Assembly: GCF_019175385.1 (NCBI RefSeq)
Contig: NC_083341.1
Coordinates: 17,616,203-17,680,202, forward strand
Direction of reading: 5' to 3'
Origin: Lycium barbarum
Taxonomy: Eukaryota > Streptophyta > Magnoliopsida > Solanales > Solanaceae
DNA: 64,000 nt
The position numbers were made by a program, and so were the translations under genes. Below the pieces are notes generated by a model. It searched no databases. It had not been told where the DNA came from and saw only the letters and a program-made list of their open reading frames with translations. Shown piece after piece: positions 27,613 to 39,570 of this stretch (positions are counted from its first letter, which is position 1; the number at the start of each line of letters is the position of its first letter).

Positions 27613-28280
27613 GGGAAGAGGTAAAACTCACACAAACACAACTTTTTAAAATGATAATTAAAAAAATTATAATTAGTTTATAAAAATTACATAAATACAA
27701 CTTATTCAAAAATTTGACTTTTTAATTATAAAATACAATTTCTTACATTCCTAAAATATCAATAATACTCAATATTAAGAGTTACTACCATTAATGCATC
27801 TATTAACTTTTTACTTTCTCTTTCTTTCAAACCGTTTTAAAAATATTTTTTCTTTCGTTTCCTCCTCTTTATTCTTTTTTTTTTCATTTGATGAATGCAA
27901 TTATTTTTTTGTGACTTAAAGAAATTTATTTAAATATATTAACATTAAGAAAAGTACATGAAAAGATATGGTATATGGTATAAGAAAGTACATGAAAATA
28001 TACCTGATATGGTATATGGTATATAGTATGTGGTATAAGAAAAGTACATGAAAATATACCTGGATATGGTATATGGTATATGGAGATATGATATATAGTA
28101 TATCGATGCACTCATGCACATATATGCATAAATATAGCATGTAGTATATTATTTTTAATATATGTTATATTAACATTTGAAGGCTAAGTTCAAGGGGAAA
28201 GTGGAAAAATCTTCAAAAGACAACTTAAAGGTACATGTTTAGTATACATGGTATATGTATATTGTTTATGTTAAGAATAC
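27613..28280. other. Gene-free AT-rich stretch with TATGGTATA array
   Basis: From 27950 to 28110 the sequence AAAGTACATGAAAA occurs three times between GGTATATGGTATA runs, an irregular minisatellite. Nothing coding. Confidence 0.5.
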
Positions 28281-28735
28281 TTAATATTATTGCCTTCATC
28301 ATATTATTAATGGTAGGTAGGAAAAGAGAATTTGTAGGGACAAATAAAGGAAAAAATATAACCTGTATAAATTGGTTACCATATTTATACTAAATTGACC
28401 ATATCTAAAGAGTTACGTATATTATTTATGTCAATTATACTAAATATTATTGTCGTCATCATATTATTAATGATAGGTAGGAAAGGAGAATTTGTAGGGA
28501 CAAATAAAGGAAAAAATATAACCTATATAAATTGGTTACCATATTTATAGTAAATTGATCATATCTAAAAATTTATGTATATTATTTATGTCACTTTTGG
28601 TCTTCATCATATTATTAATTCTATTATTAATGCTAGGTAGGAAAGGAGAATTTGTAGGGACAAATTAAGGAAAAAATATAACCTGTATAAATTTGTTACC
28701 ATATTTATACTAAATTGACCATATCTAAAGATTTT
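28281..28735 (+). repeat. Tandem repeat with 160-bp period, about three copies
   Basis: AGGTAGGAAA occurs at 28315, 28475 and 28635, exactly 160 bases apart. Each is followed by GAGAATTTGTAGGGACAAAT and then ATATAACC..ATAAATT. The copies differ by scattered substitutions and a small indel near 28600. Confidence 0.85.
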
Positions 28736-28819
28736 TTCCTTTTATCATTTATAGGTATTTTGTAGATTTTGTAAATTAAAAAATAGTTGTAGGTATTGTA
28801 AATAGTTGTATATTTACTA

Positions 28820-29037
28820 CTCCCTCTGTCCCAAAAAGATTGTCCTCCTTTCTTTTTTAGTCTGTCCCAAAAAAATTATCCCCTTTCTATATTTAGAAAT
28901 AATTTAACTTTATGAGATGATTTACAGCCACACAAATATCTAAGGCTTGTTTTGAATCACAGAGTTCAAAAGTCTTCCTTTATTTCTTAAATTTTGTACC
29001 AAGTCAAAAGAGGACAATCTTTTTGGGACGGAGGGAG
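28820..29037. mobile_element. Stowaway MITE, well preserved
   Basis: The terminal inverted repeats are 28 bp long with one mismatch, starting CTCCCTCTGTCCCAAAAAG and ending with the complement GGGACGGAGGGAG. TA flanks both sides. 218 bp. Confidence 0.85.
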
Positions 29038-29058
29038 TAGTATTTTTGTAAGTTCCCC

Positions 29059-29770
29059 TTTGAAGAATCACTTTTTTGCACGGATTGCCCTTCTTTTAGG
29101 GTGGTCTTTAAATTTTGCGCCTCATATTTGTGGTCTTTAAATTATGTCCCTCATATTACTGGTCTTTAATTTTTTCCCTTCGCATTGTAACTCTGAGCGT
29201 TCACGCATAAATCATGAGGTTCTGAGTTCGAACCCCCGCTCAAGCATAAATTAAAAAAAAAATTGCAAGGCAAGGTTTGGGTGGCCTGTATGCCGGACCC
29301 GGCATACACTTGTTAAGGAATTACTAAATTTATGCCAGACCTGGCATACTCATGCCTTATGGGTAGACTTGGCATAAGTATGCCGGGTCCGACATAACTT
29401 TGGTAATTCCTTAACAAGTTTATGCCAGTGGGGGCATACTTTTAATGGGCAAACTTTTATGCCGGACCCGGCATAAACTTGTAAAGGAATTACCAAAGTT
29501 ATACCGGACCCGACATACTTATGCCAAGTCTGCCCATAAGGCATAAGTATGTCGGGTCCGGCATAACTTTAGTAATTCCTTCACAAGTGTATGCCGGTTG
29601 GGGCATAGCGAAATTTAAACTCTGCCTTGCGATTTTTTTTTAAAATTTTGACTATGTGGGGGTTCGAACCTGGAACCCAATAATTTTAGCCGAAGGGCAA
29701 AATTTAAAGATTTCAAATATGAGGGGCAAAATTTAAAGACCACCCCAAAAGAAGGGCAAGAATTCTAAAT
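29059..29770. repeat. Multi-palindromic fold-back element
   Basis: The outer arms GCCCTTCTTTTAGGGTGGTC and GACCACCCCAAAAGAAGGGC pair, with CTTTAAATTTTG and CAAAATTTAAAG inside them. The core holds many ATGCCGGACCCGGCAT-like palindromes. Within it about 29352-29424 pairs almost fully with 29469-29547. Both outer arms also carry a GTTCGAACC-type box. It belongs with the GGGTCATTTGCAC family by its outer arms but has a different core. No coding. Confidence 0.7.
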
Positions 29771-29787
29771 AGGGGCCACCCTCACTA

Positions 29788-29990
29788 ATTAGAGCCCGTT
29801 TGGATTGGCTTATTTTGTGCTTTTAGGCCCAAACAACTTTTAAGTCATTTTGTAGTGTTTGGATAAAGTAAAAAAGTGCTTTTAAGGACTTGTTTTTAAG
29901 TCAAAATAAGCCAAAAACTATAATTCCTAACTTATGGCTTATGCTTAAAACACTTAAAATAAGTCCATCCAAACCGGTTCTTAAACAGAT
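29788..29990. mobile_element. hAT-like MITE
   Basis: The ends CCCGTTTGGATTGGCTTATT and AATAAGTCCATCCAAACCGG are inverted repeats, with further pairing inward (AAGTGCTTTTAAG). About 200 bp. No clear target duplication. Confidence 0.6.
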
Positions 29991-30017
29991 TTTAGCATTT
30001 TTCTGGGCCGCGAAAAA

Positions 30018-30515
30018 ATGGGTCATTTGCACGATTTCCCTTCAAAGGCACTGGTCTTTAATTTTTTCCTCTCAAATTGTTGGTCTTTAATTTTTGTCGT
30101 TCGCCTAATACCCCGAGGTTCTGGGTTCGAACCCCAGCTCAGTAAAAAAAAAAATTCGCAAGCTCGAGGTTTGTATCAAAATTAGGCCTTAAGGCAAACC
30201 TCTACCTTAAGGCCTAACGTTTGCCCAAAATTAGGCTTATTCGGGCAAATGTTAGGCCTTAAGGCAGACTTTTACCCAAACGTTGCCTCATAAGGTTCAA
30301 ACCCTACCTTAATGTAGAGTTAGAATCCAAAACTCTGTCAGGTGAATCCAAAACTCTGTCTTGCGAATTTTGTTTTAATTTTTGACTGAGCGAGAGTTCG
30401 AGCCCGGAACTCATAGATTTTTAGGCGAAGGACAAAAATTAAAGACCAACAATTTGAGGGACAAACATTAAAAAGACCAGTGCCTTTGAAGGACATTCCG
30501 CGCAAAAAATTGGAG
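30018..30515. repeat. Fold-back repeat of the GGGTCATTTGCAC family, copy 4
   Basis: It starts TGGGTCATTTGCACGATTTC and ends with AGTGCCTTTGAAGGACATTC. Both arms carry TTTAATTTTT/AAAAATTAAAGACC. The core has several GCCTTAAGGC palindromes. One arm has GGTTCTGGGTTCGAACCCCA, which resembles a tRNA T-arm, and the other arm has a degenerate counterpart. It is nearly the same as copy 1. Confidence 0.65.
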
Positions 30516-30979
30516 AAAATTGGGTCTCCTCCGTTAATTGCGAGCTTTAGTGGGGAGTAGGGGAAAATTGTTTTATGTATGTCACGTGTATATCTTGTAT
30601 ATTGTATGTCACGTGTATACGACATGCAAGTCCATATAACCTCCGATCTTCCTCCAATTTATATGTAGTCTCTTTAGATGTTTCTAATAAATTACAAGCA
30701 TGCACACTTAAAAATAACAATTTAAATTTTATAGCCAAAATGAAACTTCAAATGGGTCTTTGATGGTTGTCTTCAAAAAATGAGGAAAGAAGTTGATTAG
30801 GCGAAGGAACTTTGGGTGTTACGAAAAGAAAATAGAGCTGAGAAGATGAGGAGGCCATGAGAGTTTTGCTTGAAAATCAGAGAGACAAGATAAGAATAAA
30901 GAGAAGATAAGAAGAAAGAGAAAATCTCTAAAATTCCTAGTTTTGTGAATTTTGTTAGAGGTTGTATATTATGTGAAGA
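30516..30979. other. Gene-free stretch
   Basis: TATGTCACGTGTATA occurs twice, at 30578 and 30605. A purine-rich segment lies at 30780-30930. No gene is supported. Confidence 0.35.
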
Positions 30980-31172
30980 TTTTTTTTTTTTTGGGGTTTT
31001 CCATCAGGTATCCGTTACCCGCGGGGCCCGACTAATCCGGATTCATGCCGGGTAGTCCCACTTTGGGGGGCAAAACACTCCCTAACATTGGTGACTCCGT
31101 ACCCAAGGGCTCAAACTCGAGACTTTGGTTAAAGATGGAGTAGTACAAGCCACTACACCACAATCATCGTTG
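30980..31172 (-). mobile_element. Au-type tRNA-derived SINE
   Basis: On the minus strand: TGTGGTGTAGTGGCTTG (A-box side), a degenerate TCGAGTTTGAGCCC B box, then CCCCAAAGTGGGACT, CCGGATTAGTCGGGCCCCGC and an A-rich tail. This order matches the Au SINE described in many plants including Solanaceae. Flanks TATGTGAAGATTTT and TATGTGAAAATTTT (from 31174) are a one-mismatch target duplication. Confidence 0.8.
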
Positions 31173-33338
31173 GTATGTGAAAATTTTGTTGTTATGTTAT
31201 GAAAGTATAATAGAAATCTAAGTTATTAAAAATATGAGTTTCATTTCGTCTATTTGTATAAATGTCCAGGTGACATTTGCACAAGGTGAAAGGGGCTTTT
31301 GATGGTCGATGGTGAATATTTGTCACCAAGCTAAAAGATATTTACCTATTCCGAAAAAATTCTTTGTACGTGATAAAAAACTGTCTTTTCTTTTATTTTA
31401 ATTTTATGGTCAATTAAACATCGTGACATAAAATGGATGAAGATGATTAATTGAGAGTTCAATATCAAAATGAAGTCTTTTTTTCTTTTTGCAAAGATCT
31501 AAATTAAGAGTGTAAGAAAAGAGAACATATCAACATATAGGGCATATATTGCACTATATTAGTTTAAACTTTAAACTAAAGCTCGTTCTAACGGGCATTA
31601 GCAACAGTGAACCCATATAGCACATAAAATACATCTGTTACATATAGTCTTTTTAATCCCAACCCAACAGTTGTCTCCCCCATATGGTAAGGTGTTGCCG
31701 TATTACATGCACTCTAATTGGCAATCTCATTTATCGGGTCCTCGAGGATACAGTCACCACAAAACGTTGGTGAGTTAATTAAATTTTAGTTTGTACTGTT
31801 ATGTGATTGTTATTTTAATTTCTCACAAAGTTACTGATAAGCATACAGGCAAGGGGTTTACACCGTATACACCAAATGGAGATATAGATGTAAAGGGCGA
31901 GATAGGTTAGCCATCGACTGGTAGATGAGGGTGGTGCTAAGGGTTTACACATTTCAGGTAATCATGGTGCAGCCCAGAAAATAGGAGTCACAAGAGCAAA
32001 ATCGGTGTATAAAAGCTAAACCGAGCTCGTCAAATATGGTACAAAAGATTGTCAAACCCATAGGATTAGGAAAATTTGACTAAATGAGAATGCTTAATTA
32101 CTATTTGAGAAGATAATTGGTGGAAAGATGAATTTGAAATTAAAATTAATTGAATAAAAAGTAATCGATGCACTTCAAACATACGAGTATAATTCTTGGA
32201 GAATGAATAAGTCAAGTCAAGAATCCACCTATTGAATAACCAACGATTTTGATCAATCAATCTTCGTTAAAGTATGAGTATTTTCTTGCAAATACATTTA
32301 ATCCTTCTAAATTCTAATTCTTCTAAAACTATACTATTTTCAGTTATACAACAAAAGAAAGAACAAGATGTGAAAGCGGCGTTCAATGACTTCTTATATA
32401 TAGACAGAAAATATAGACTTCTTTCGAATATCTAGTATACCAATTCTCAAGTTAAAGTACCAATACCTTCTCGTAGATAAAATTAATATTCAACCGAAGA
32501 ATGTCCTACAATGAGTCAAAACAATGGAGAAATTGAAATATGTCTTGCGATTTATAAATCAATAACTCCTCAAAAAATCGACTGAACGCATGAGATAAAA
32601 GGTGAAGTGATCACTAATCAAACTGCTGATTTCATCAAAACTCAATTACAAAAGAGTTACTCCATACTTGGAGAAAATGTAACCATTTATATACTATAGA
32701 TCAGCAAGTTCATGATCGAAGAGAATAAAAGATAAGATGAAATGACTTTAAGAAGAAACTCCTAACAAACCTTCATAACTTAATGTGTGATTGTATGTTT
32801 GAATTCATATTTCAATTTGTTCGTATTGTAATTTTACGACTAATCATCTTTTATGTCAAATGTGTGATTGTTGTTTAGAATTTGTATTTCAATTTCGTCT
32901 TACTGTTCATTTATCGTTCAAATTACTTGGAAGTCAACAACGGATGTTCTTTGATCCCTTGGCAACTGTTTTCCGAATAAAGGAGATTATTGTAGAGCTC
33001 CTCACTACTTCAACCTTGTCCTTGTTGAGGTTATCGTGCTGCTTCCTTACTTCTAAAATCTTTTTTAATGAATAACAGTGTATTTCTTTATCTAATACAT
33101 TTTGAAGTTATGGAAATATTTATTTTTGTTTGTTTAGGGTTCAGATAAGAAGACTGAATGTCAACTCTCAATGCTGGAACGGATGTTTGCGCAAGGTGAA
33201 ATTTGTTAGTTTTACACTATATAGCTATAAGTGTTAGAAAACAATGAAGAATGTTAAAAAAATTACTGAGATCAAAATTATTACATCTATTGCAACGGGT
33301 TGTCCATAATCTTGAGCTAGACTCATACTTCACTACAG
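31173..33338. other. Gene-free stretch
   Basis: AT-rich unique-looking sequence. Short frames (32066-32260 minus, 32860-33075 plus) show no recognisable domain. No repeat ends were found. Confidence 0.4.
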
Positions 33339-33944
33339 GATCAAATCAAAACATCAGTTACACACTCAATTCATAAATGTTAAAAACCATTGAAGAATGT
33401 CTGGTTATTGACAGGACTGATTTAAGTCTCCTTCTTGATGCTTTGTTGTCCATACTATGTCTTAATTGATTTTCTTAATCATCCTACTAGCAACACAGCA
33501 TCCAAATTGATATCCAATCATCCTACTAGTAGGGCCTACTACTCCGTTTGGAGTAGAGCCCGTACCGCAGCAAGAACTTATCAAAAAGTGGTAGTGCTAA
33601 ACGCAAGGTTAATCAAACTCAAGACACAAAAGTGTGTCAATTATTTGTTGCTTGGGTGGGAAATCACCAGGATTTTGATGTGTCATATATTTGAATATTA
33701 AAAGGTGTATTTTCTCAACCTTAAGATGAAAGGTGAATTTTAATGTCAATCGGTTCGGTTTATTTGATAATGGATAGCACTTTCTTCCAAGTTAAAACGA
33801 ACAAGATTAAATCAAAACATCAGTTACACACTCAATTTCATAAATGTTAGAAAACAATGAATAATGTCTGGTTATTGACAGAGGTGATTTAAGCGTTCTT
33901 CTTGATGTTTTGTGGTCCATACTATGCCTTAATTGATTTTCTTA
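33339..33944 (+). repeat. Two direct 140-bp repeats, 466 bp apart
   Basis: 33339-33478 and 33805-33944 match at about nine bases in ten. Both contain ATCAAAACATCAGTTACACA and GTCTGGTTATTGACAG and end CTTAATTGATTTTCTTA. The 326 bases between differ. This could be a local duplication or short terminal repeats of an unknown element. Confidence 0.7.
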
Positions 33945-36900
33945 CTTCAAGCATAGGTGGATTAATAACATTAGTGGCTTAAAGCCGATTTTTAGTAAGA
34001 GGTCTATGTCTTTTCATACTTGTATTGTTTATAGTGTAGTAGTTTCAAAATATATAAAGTCTTCAATTTCACATAGTAATATTATTGCTATTAATTATAT
34101 TAGAAAGGATTAATTAATGTCAATAAATGTTAACCATGTGTGTTGCAATACAATTCGTTGAATGTTGTTGTATAAAATTTTATTTACTAATATGAAGATG
34201 TCAGTTTAGTTCAAAATTCTAAAATATTTCTACTATAAAAAGTAGGTAGTTTTTCTTTATAATCCATTTTCATGTCAATATATCATGTCACTTATAACCA
34301 TAAATCATGTTACTAAGTGTCATCCTTAATTTCCCGCCTCTATGGCAACTAAATATTTAGCACATCACCTTTATATACTCATTCATACACAATGTACGAA
34401 GATTGAGTAGAGAAATTACTTCTTGAAGACAAATCTTGAAAATCTCCATTTTAGAATATTCTAGAGTTCTCTTGAAATAGAGCTAGTGATATATTCTTGT
34501 GGTTGTGGAATGGTTACTTGTGAATCCAAACCAGCTGTAAAGCTCCTTGATTTTACAATAAGAATTTCATGGTTACAGCAGCACAGTGAGCTACACTTCG
34601 TTGCTTCTCAGAAATTAGAAAATGGACAATTGCTTTGTCCTTGCCTTATAAAGTGATACAGATTCTTTGCTGCCTAATTTTATTTTAGCCTCTGTGAACT
34701 TGACCTTTTTTTCTTTCTATTTATAATATAAATAGATAGGGATGCTCGTGCTGAGCACGGACTCAACGTTCTGGGTTAGATGTCCCAATTTCTGTAGACA
34801 ACAACAATTCACAAATCCGATAATTTAGAAAGAGAATGACAAGTATATGTAATTATGAAAATAAAGTAAGTTAAAAATATAATCCTATAGGAATAGGATG
34901 GCGACATGCACAAAACATAAGGAAGCTTACTAAAATTGATCCGCTGACACCAATTCAACTCTAAGAACGAAAAAGATGATACGACTCTGCATATCCTTCT
35001 CTTTAAAATGTGCTTAAATGGGAGCATAATGCCAAAATACATTTTTCAATGAATACTAACTGAAATTTTCCTCAATGCCTTTTTCCTTTTTCCTTTTGCT
35101 GTAGAAGTATCTCATTACCGGTGCAAAGACCAAAAGGCACAATCACCTCACACGTATATCTTTCAAGACATGCCACTAATTATTTTAATTTTCCCAAAAT
35201 GGAGGAAGAAGATGCAACATGTTACTGGGTTGAATTCCACACCTTTTTTAAGCTGACATTGCAATCTCAGTTCGATCATAAGATACCATTTCAAACTTTC
35301 CATCACCAATGTTGCAACCTGAACTTATTATAAACAAACCGATTAGTTGTAGCCTCTTATTGTGATGTTATAAAATATTCCTTTTCCTAATTGAATTGAT
35401 TCATCTAAAAAAAATCCTTATTTACACCCTTAGTCATATATTTAATGCTTAAAATTCAAAGACTGAATGTCATTGTACAATTTTTGTTGAGCGGCATCTT
35501 GAAATAAAAGAAATGTTTACATGGAATCCTAAAGTCATTTTCTGGTGCATCAATATTTGATGTTACCATTTTAGTTTGAGAGGTGAATGCAGGATGAAGA
35601 AGGAGAAGGGAGAACCAAAAATCATATCAGGAGAAAGCATACCCAGTTCGAAGGTAAGAAAGGATGGAAAAAATAGACATAAATCACCAATTCTTGCCAC
35701 ATATATATTGAAATGGCTAAACAAACCAGAAATGCAGCACATCCCTATTACTCTCTATAGCAAGAAAGTTGTACGGTTGAAGTTTACCCGTAGAAGATGA
35801 AGGTTGACAATCATTGGTGTAGAAAACTAGGAGGAAAATTTGTAAGAAGTAATTAATATATATCAACCTCACATAGAACATGTATCTCAATGTAAAGGAA
35901 GGTCGACTATGTTCGGAGCCACAACTTATATCATGTATTAGTAGTGTACACATAGACTCCAAAATTAGTTGCAGTCCTGAAGTCACTTTGTACTCTAATC
36001 AAGTACATAAAATGGTTAAATTTCTTCTCATCGGACCAATGCAGATATTTTTAGTAGTTTGTGCAAATGCACAGTTAAATATGTACATGCTCTCAAAAAC
36101 TTATAATAGCAATTCATTCAGTTGAAGCTGCCTTTCACTTAGTTTAAAGTAAACACAATATGCATTTCAAGACAGAAAATGTAAGTCTCCATGCAGGTAA
36201 TATATTATTCCCGTAGTAGAAATTACTAAATTGCGAGCTGAAATAGAATAATGGAATACCTCAACATGAACTAAATTCATCTATCTGAGAAAGTTTCTCC
36301 CTTAAGCTATGAGCCTATCTTATTGCATCCATTTCCTCAGGAATGATATACCAATAATCATGTGAAGCCAGTAAGTATCCATCAACATCTTTTCGTACAC
36401 TACAACTTTAATATCCCAGTCAATGAAATATCATAATCATCTATAAGTAAAATTAATGTAATATCATAAACTTGTAGTTTATCGAGGTAGTATGAAGTTC
36501 ATCCTTTACCTCTCAACTATGAGCCACCTATAAATCCATTGAAGAGAAGCATTTATATTTTTAATAAAGACCTTGCCTAGTAAATAAATATTATGGTATA
36601 TGTATAGTTGTTGGCTTATATAAAGTCTTCAAATTTTAGAGTAGTCACAATTCTATCTGTGTGTTTGTTCTACATGTGCTCGCGAAAACTGAAAGTGATA
36701 CCGGATCAAATCATCCAAATGGCTGAATCAGGCACCTCTTTTTTAAATCGGATTTCTACTAGTTTGCTTCTTTAAGCACCTCTAAGGATACTTTATTGTA
36801 CAAATATAAAAGAATTTGAGACGATTACACTTTTCGTTACTGCATAAGTAGCTCATGTGGAGATCAAGGAAGAGCATGTTATACATCAATTTAGAAGCTC

Positions 36901-37296
36901 TTAGATAAGTGTAAAGACCCATATTCCAATTACTAACAGAAAAGTGCAAGAAACAAAAGGAGATATCGCAGAAAATTCTCACCAAAGGGAGGAGGAAAAG
37001 AACAAATGTGAGAAATTGTGGAAAGAAAGAGAGAGAAAATAACACTTGTACATCGATGAGGACAAATCAAGTACACATGTATACTTTAGTGAATATATCT
37101 ACTTCTTTGGAAATGAGAGAATTACTGATTTACCCCCACTTGGATTCGTAATTTCATTTATGCTTGTGTTCATCCTTGTTCGGCCTTTCAGACTGTCGTT
37201 TCTAAATGTTAGTAATTTCACAGGCCTCTCAATTAATTGGTGCTGACATGAAATGCAGTTGCTTCGTCTTACCAAGAAAATCATGGATGATTGGCC
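33945..37296. other. Gene-free stretch with weak exon-like pieces
   Basis: Mostly AT-rich. 35591-35652 is bordered by TGCAG and GTAAG and is open in two frames, and 37259-37306 follows TGCAG and is open. They could be exons of a decayed or unexpressed gene, but I cannot connect them or name a protein. Confidence 0.3.
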
Positions 37297-37306
37297 ATTC
37301 CTCAAC

Positions 37307-38232
37307 ATTGTTTTAAAAGCAGTGTCAGGACTCGCTCCGGGGCTCGCCTCGGGGCAGGGCAGTGGCAAAACGCCCTGGGGCTAACGTGCGGGGCTTAGTT
37401 CCTATGAGGCTTACGCCCTAAGCGCCCAACCGTACGCCCTAAACACGCCTAACGCCCAGGGCTCGCCTAACAGTTCTTACACAAATTATATTTTAAATTC
37501 TTTAATTAAAATCATTCACCCTCATAATTGTTTAACAAAATAATGATACTTAATAGTTTTTCATCTATAGAAATAGAAGATTGGGTGTAACTCATATAAC
37601 AAGTCATAGTATTGGATATTTACTATTTGAGAACGTCGTGAGGGTGAATATCACTTAATTTTTTTAAAAAAAAACACATGGCGGAATTGTACATTTTCAC
37701 TTGTCATTGGTCATAAGTCCTATGTATCAGAATTATCATATAATTTTATATTTTGTTCATGAAGAAGTTATGTTTTAATTGTAATATTGATAAATTTTAT
37801 TGATTATTTGCTTATAGGGAGATAAAATAAATAGTATGATAGTAATAGTGTTTCAAGAAACTACGTTTTTTTCCGTGTTTGAAAGTTAAAATGTTAGAAT
37901 TGATTTGCATTTCATAATAGTTTTTATTTCATTGTATTGTTTATACTTGTAAAATTATGTTATCTATAATTACAAGTTATAAGCGGTGTATAATGGATTG
38001 CTTTGATGATTTTTTTGTGAGGATCCGCGCGCGCGCGCACACACACACACACATATATATATCATTTATTTACAGTTTTCTTTTATTTTTTTATGTAATT
38101 TACCTATTTAAAAATATTTATTGTAATTATATTATTTTAAGAAATACTAAAAAATAAATACCCATGGGGCTTACGCCTCGTCGAGGCGTATGTAAAACGC
38201 CCCGCCTTACGCCCCTGCCTTTTAAAACACTG
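37307..38232. mobile_element. Mutator-like non-autonomous element
   Basis: The ends ATTGTTTTAAAAGC and GCCTTTTAAAACACTG are imperfect inverted repeats. A perfect 9-bp duplication, TTCCTCAAC, flanks it (37298-37306 and 38233-38241), as expected for Mutator-type insertion. Both ends are GC-rich with CTTACGCC/GGCGTA blocks; the middle is very AT-rich and holds a CG/CA/TA microsatellite (38026-38064). No transposase. Confidence 0.75.
38026..38064. repeat. Compound microsatellite CG, then CA, then TA
   Basis: About six CG units run straight into about nine CA/AC units and then about five TA units, keeping purine and pyrimidine alternating for nearly 40 bases. Confidence 0.85.
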
Positions 38233-38241
38233 TTCCTCAAC

Positions 38242-39382
38242 ACTTCATAAGAAAAATCATAACTTGTTGTATTGAACCGTAATCGATGAACGATTTAAAC
38301 TGCTGGAAATTAGACCCGAAGAGCTTTAATTTGATATATAGTGCGACCAATAACTCTTTACATGTTGTGAGGTATGTTCGTTTAAAGTTAGGCCTTGTGT
38401 GTAATTATTTGAAACTTTAGTCCCTAGTGTAATTTCTAACTTGATTTGGCCTAAGGCTCTCCTTACACCCTAAATCACTTAAAATACACATCATATACTT
38501 ATTACCGTGCCCACATGATATCCTTCATATCAGTCGCCCTCATTCACGCCCAAATTAATTTAGTTAGCACGTGTGAACCTCTTAATATCGTTTGAATCTT
38601 TCAAAAAGAATCTGAGGGCTACAGTCATCCACAGGTGCAGCCTCTATAGGAGCCCGTCGACATGCAGGTTAGACTTTAGTAATATTTAACTTTTTTAATA
38701 TCCATCAATATTAGTTTAAAAGGTACTTATATTCTTAGCTTAAACTTTGTAGCTTCCTCTGGCGCATGCAATGGAGTCTATAGATTGTGATACCCATCCA
38801 ACGAATACTTTTGAGACATCCAAGAGTGTGGTTCCTTTAGGAGATACTGTCGAGGACCTCATAGAGACGCATTGCAGACTTTAATAATACTTAGTTTATT
38901 CAGTATTAGTTTAAAAAGTACTTTTTTTATTTAAGTTTCATAGTTTCCTTCAGCATATGCAACAAAGTCTGTAGACTGAGAGACCCGTTTGTCGGATACT
39001 TCTGAGCCATTCAGGTGTGCATTTCTTTAAGGGGATCCTGCACAAGACCCCGTTGAGACGCATGGTAGACTTTAATAATGTTTGATTTATTCAATATTCA
39101 TTAAATACTAATTAAAAAATACTTATCTTTGTATATGCTGTCTTCGGCGCATGTAGACTCTTCTGCAGATCCAGCTAGCCATCTGACCGAGCATTCCGTT
39201 GTTCTCGATGATCTTCCTCATCCAGATAGTCCCGATGTTTCAATGATTATGATAGTTACGTTGTTTCTTCTGAGTAGATAAGGGTGTGCTCACCCCGATG
39301 ATCATGCCTTAAAGTGTCCTTTGATTAAGAGGATATGGGATTGGATGACCCTAACAATGACAATGATGGTGTGGGTGGTGGT
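38242..39382 (+). repeat. Gene-free stretch with degenerate repeats of about 200 bp
   Basis: AGACTTTA followed by GTAAT or ATAAT occurs at 38671, 38877 and 39067. Between these marks each unit has GCATATGCAA-like sequence, GTGTG, TTTCTTTAGG and GAGACGCAT in the same order. One unit (38762-38877) is open without stops for about 38 codons; the next has stops. It may be a repeated exon-plus-intron of a dead gene. Confidence 0.5.
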
Positions 39383-39570
39383 TAAGGGCGGATCCAAGTA
39401 ATGGTCAGGGGTTCACCCGAACCCGTTGAGCTAAAATTACCCTATATATACGAAGTTAAAGTTATTTTTAATGTATGTATAGTAGATGTTGAATTCCTTT
39501 AGCTTCTTTGGTTGTTTAATACTTTATATTTTTGAAACCCCTTAGTGAAAATCCTGAGTTCGCCACTCAT
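39383..39570. mobile_element. Short element with GGCGGATCC and CGCCACT ends
   Basis: The left end GGGCGGATCCAAG and the right end GAGTTCGCCACT are loosely inverted. GGTTCACCCGAACCC lies near the left and TGAAACCCCTTAGTG near the right. The 9-bp GGTGGTGGT flanks both sides (39374-39382 and 39571-39579), though that sequence is itself repetitive. Related copies lie at 43987-44184 and 21682-21830. Confidence 0.5.

Noticed and set aside
30117..30140. Possible tRNA gene (GGTTCGAACC box)
   Set aside because: No acceptor stem, D-arm or A box at the right spacing. It belongs to a repeated fold-back family.
35591..35652. Exon-like piece with TGCAG before and GTAAG after
   Set aside because: Too short, frame unknown, no partner exon or recognised protein. 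Mentioned only in the stretch note.
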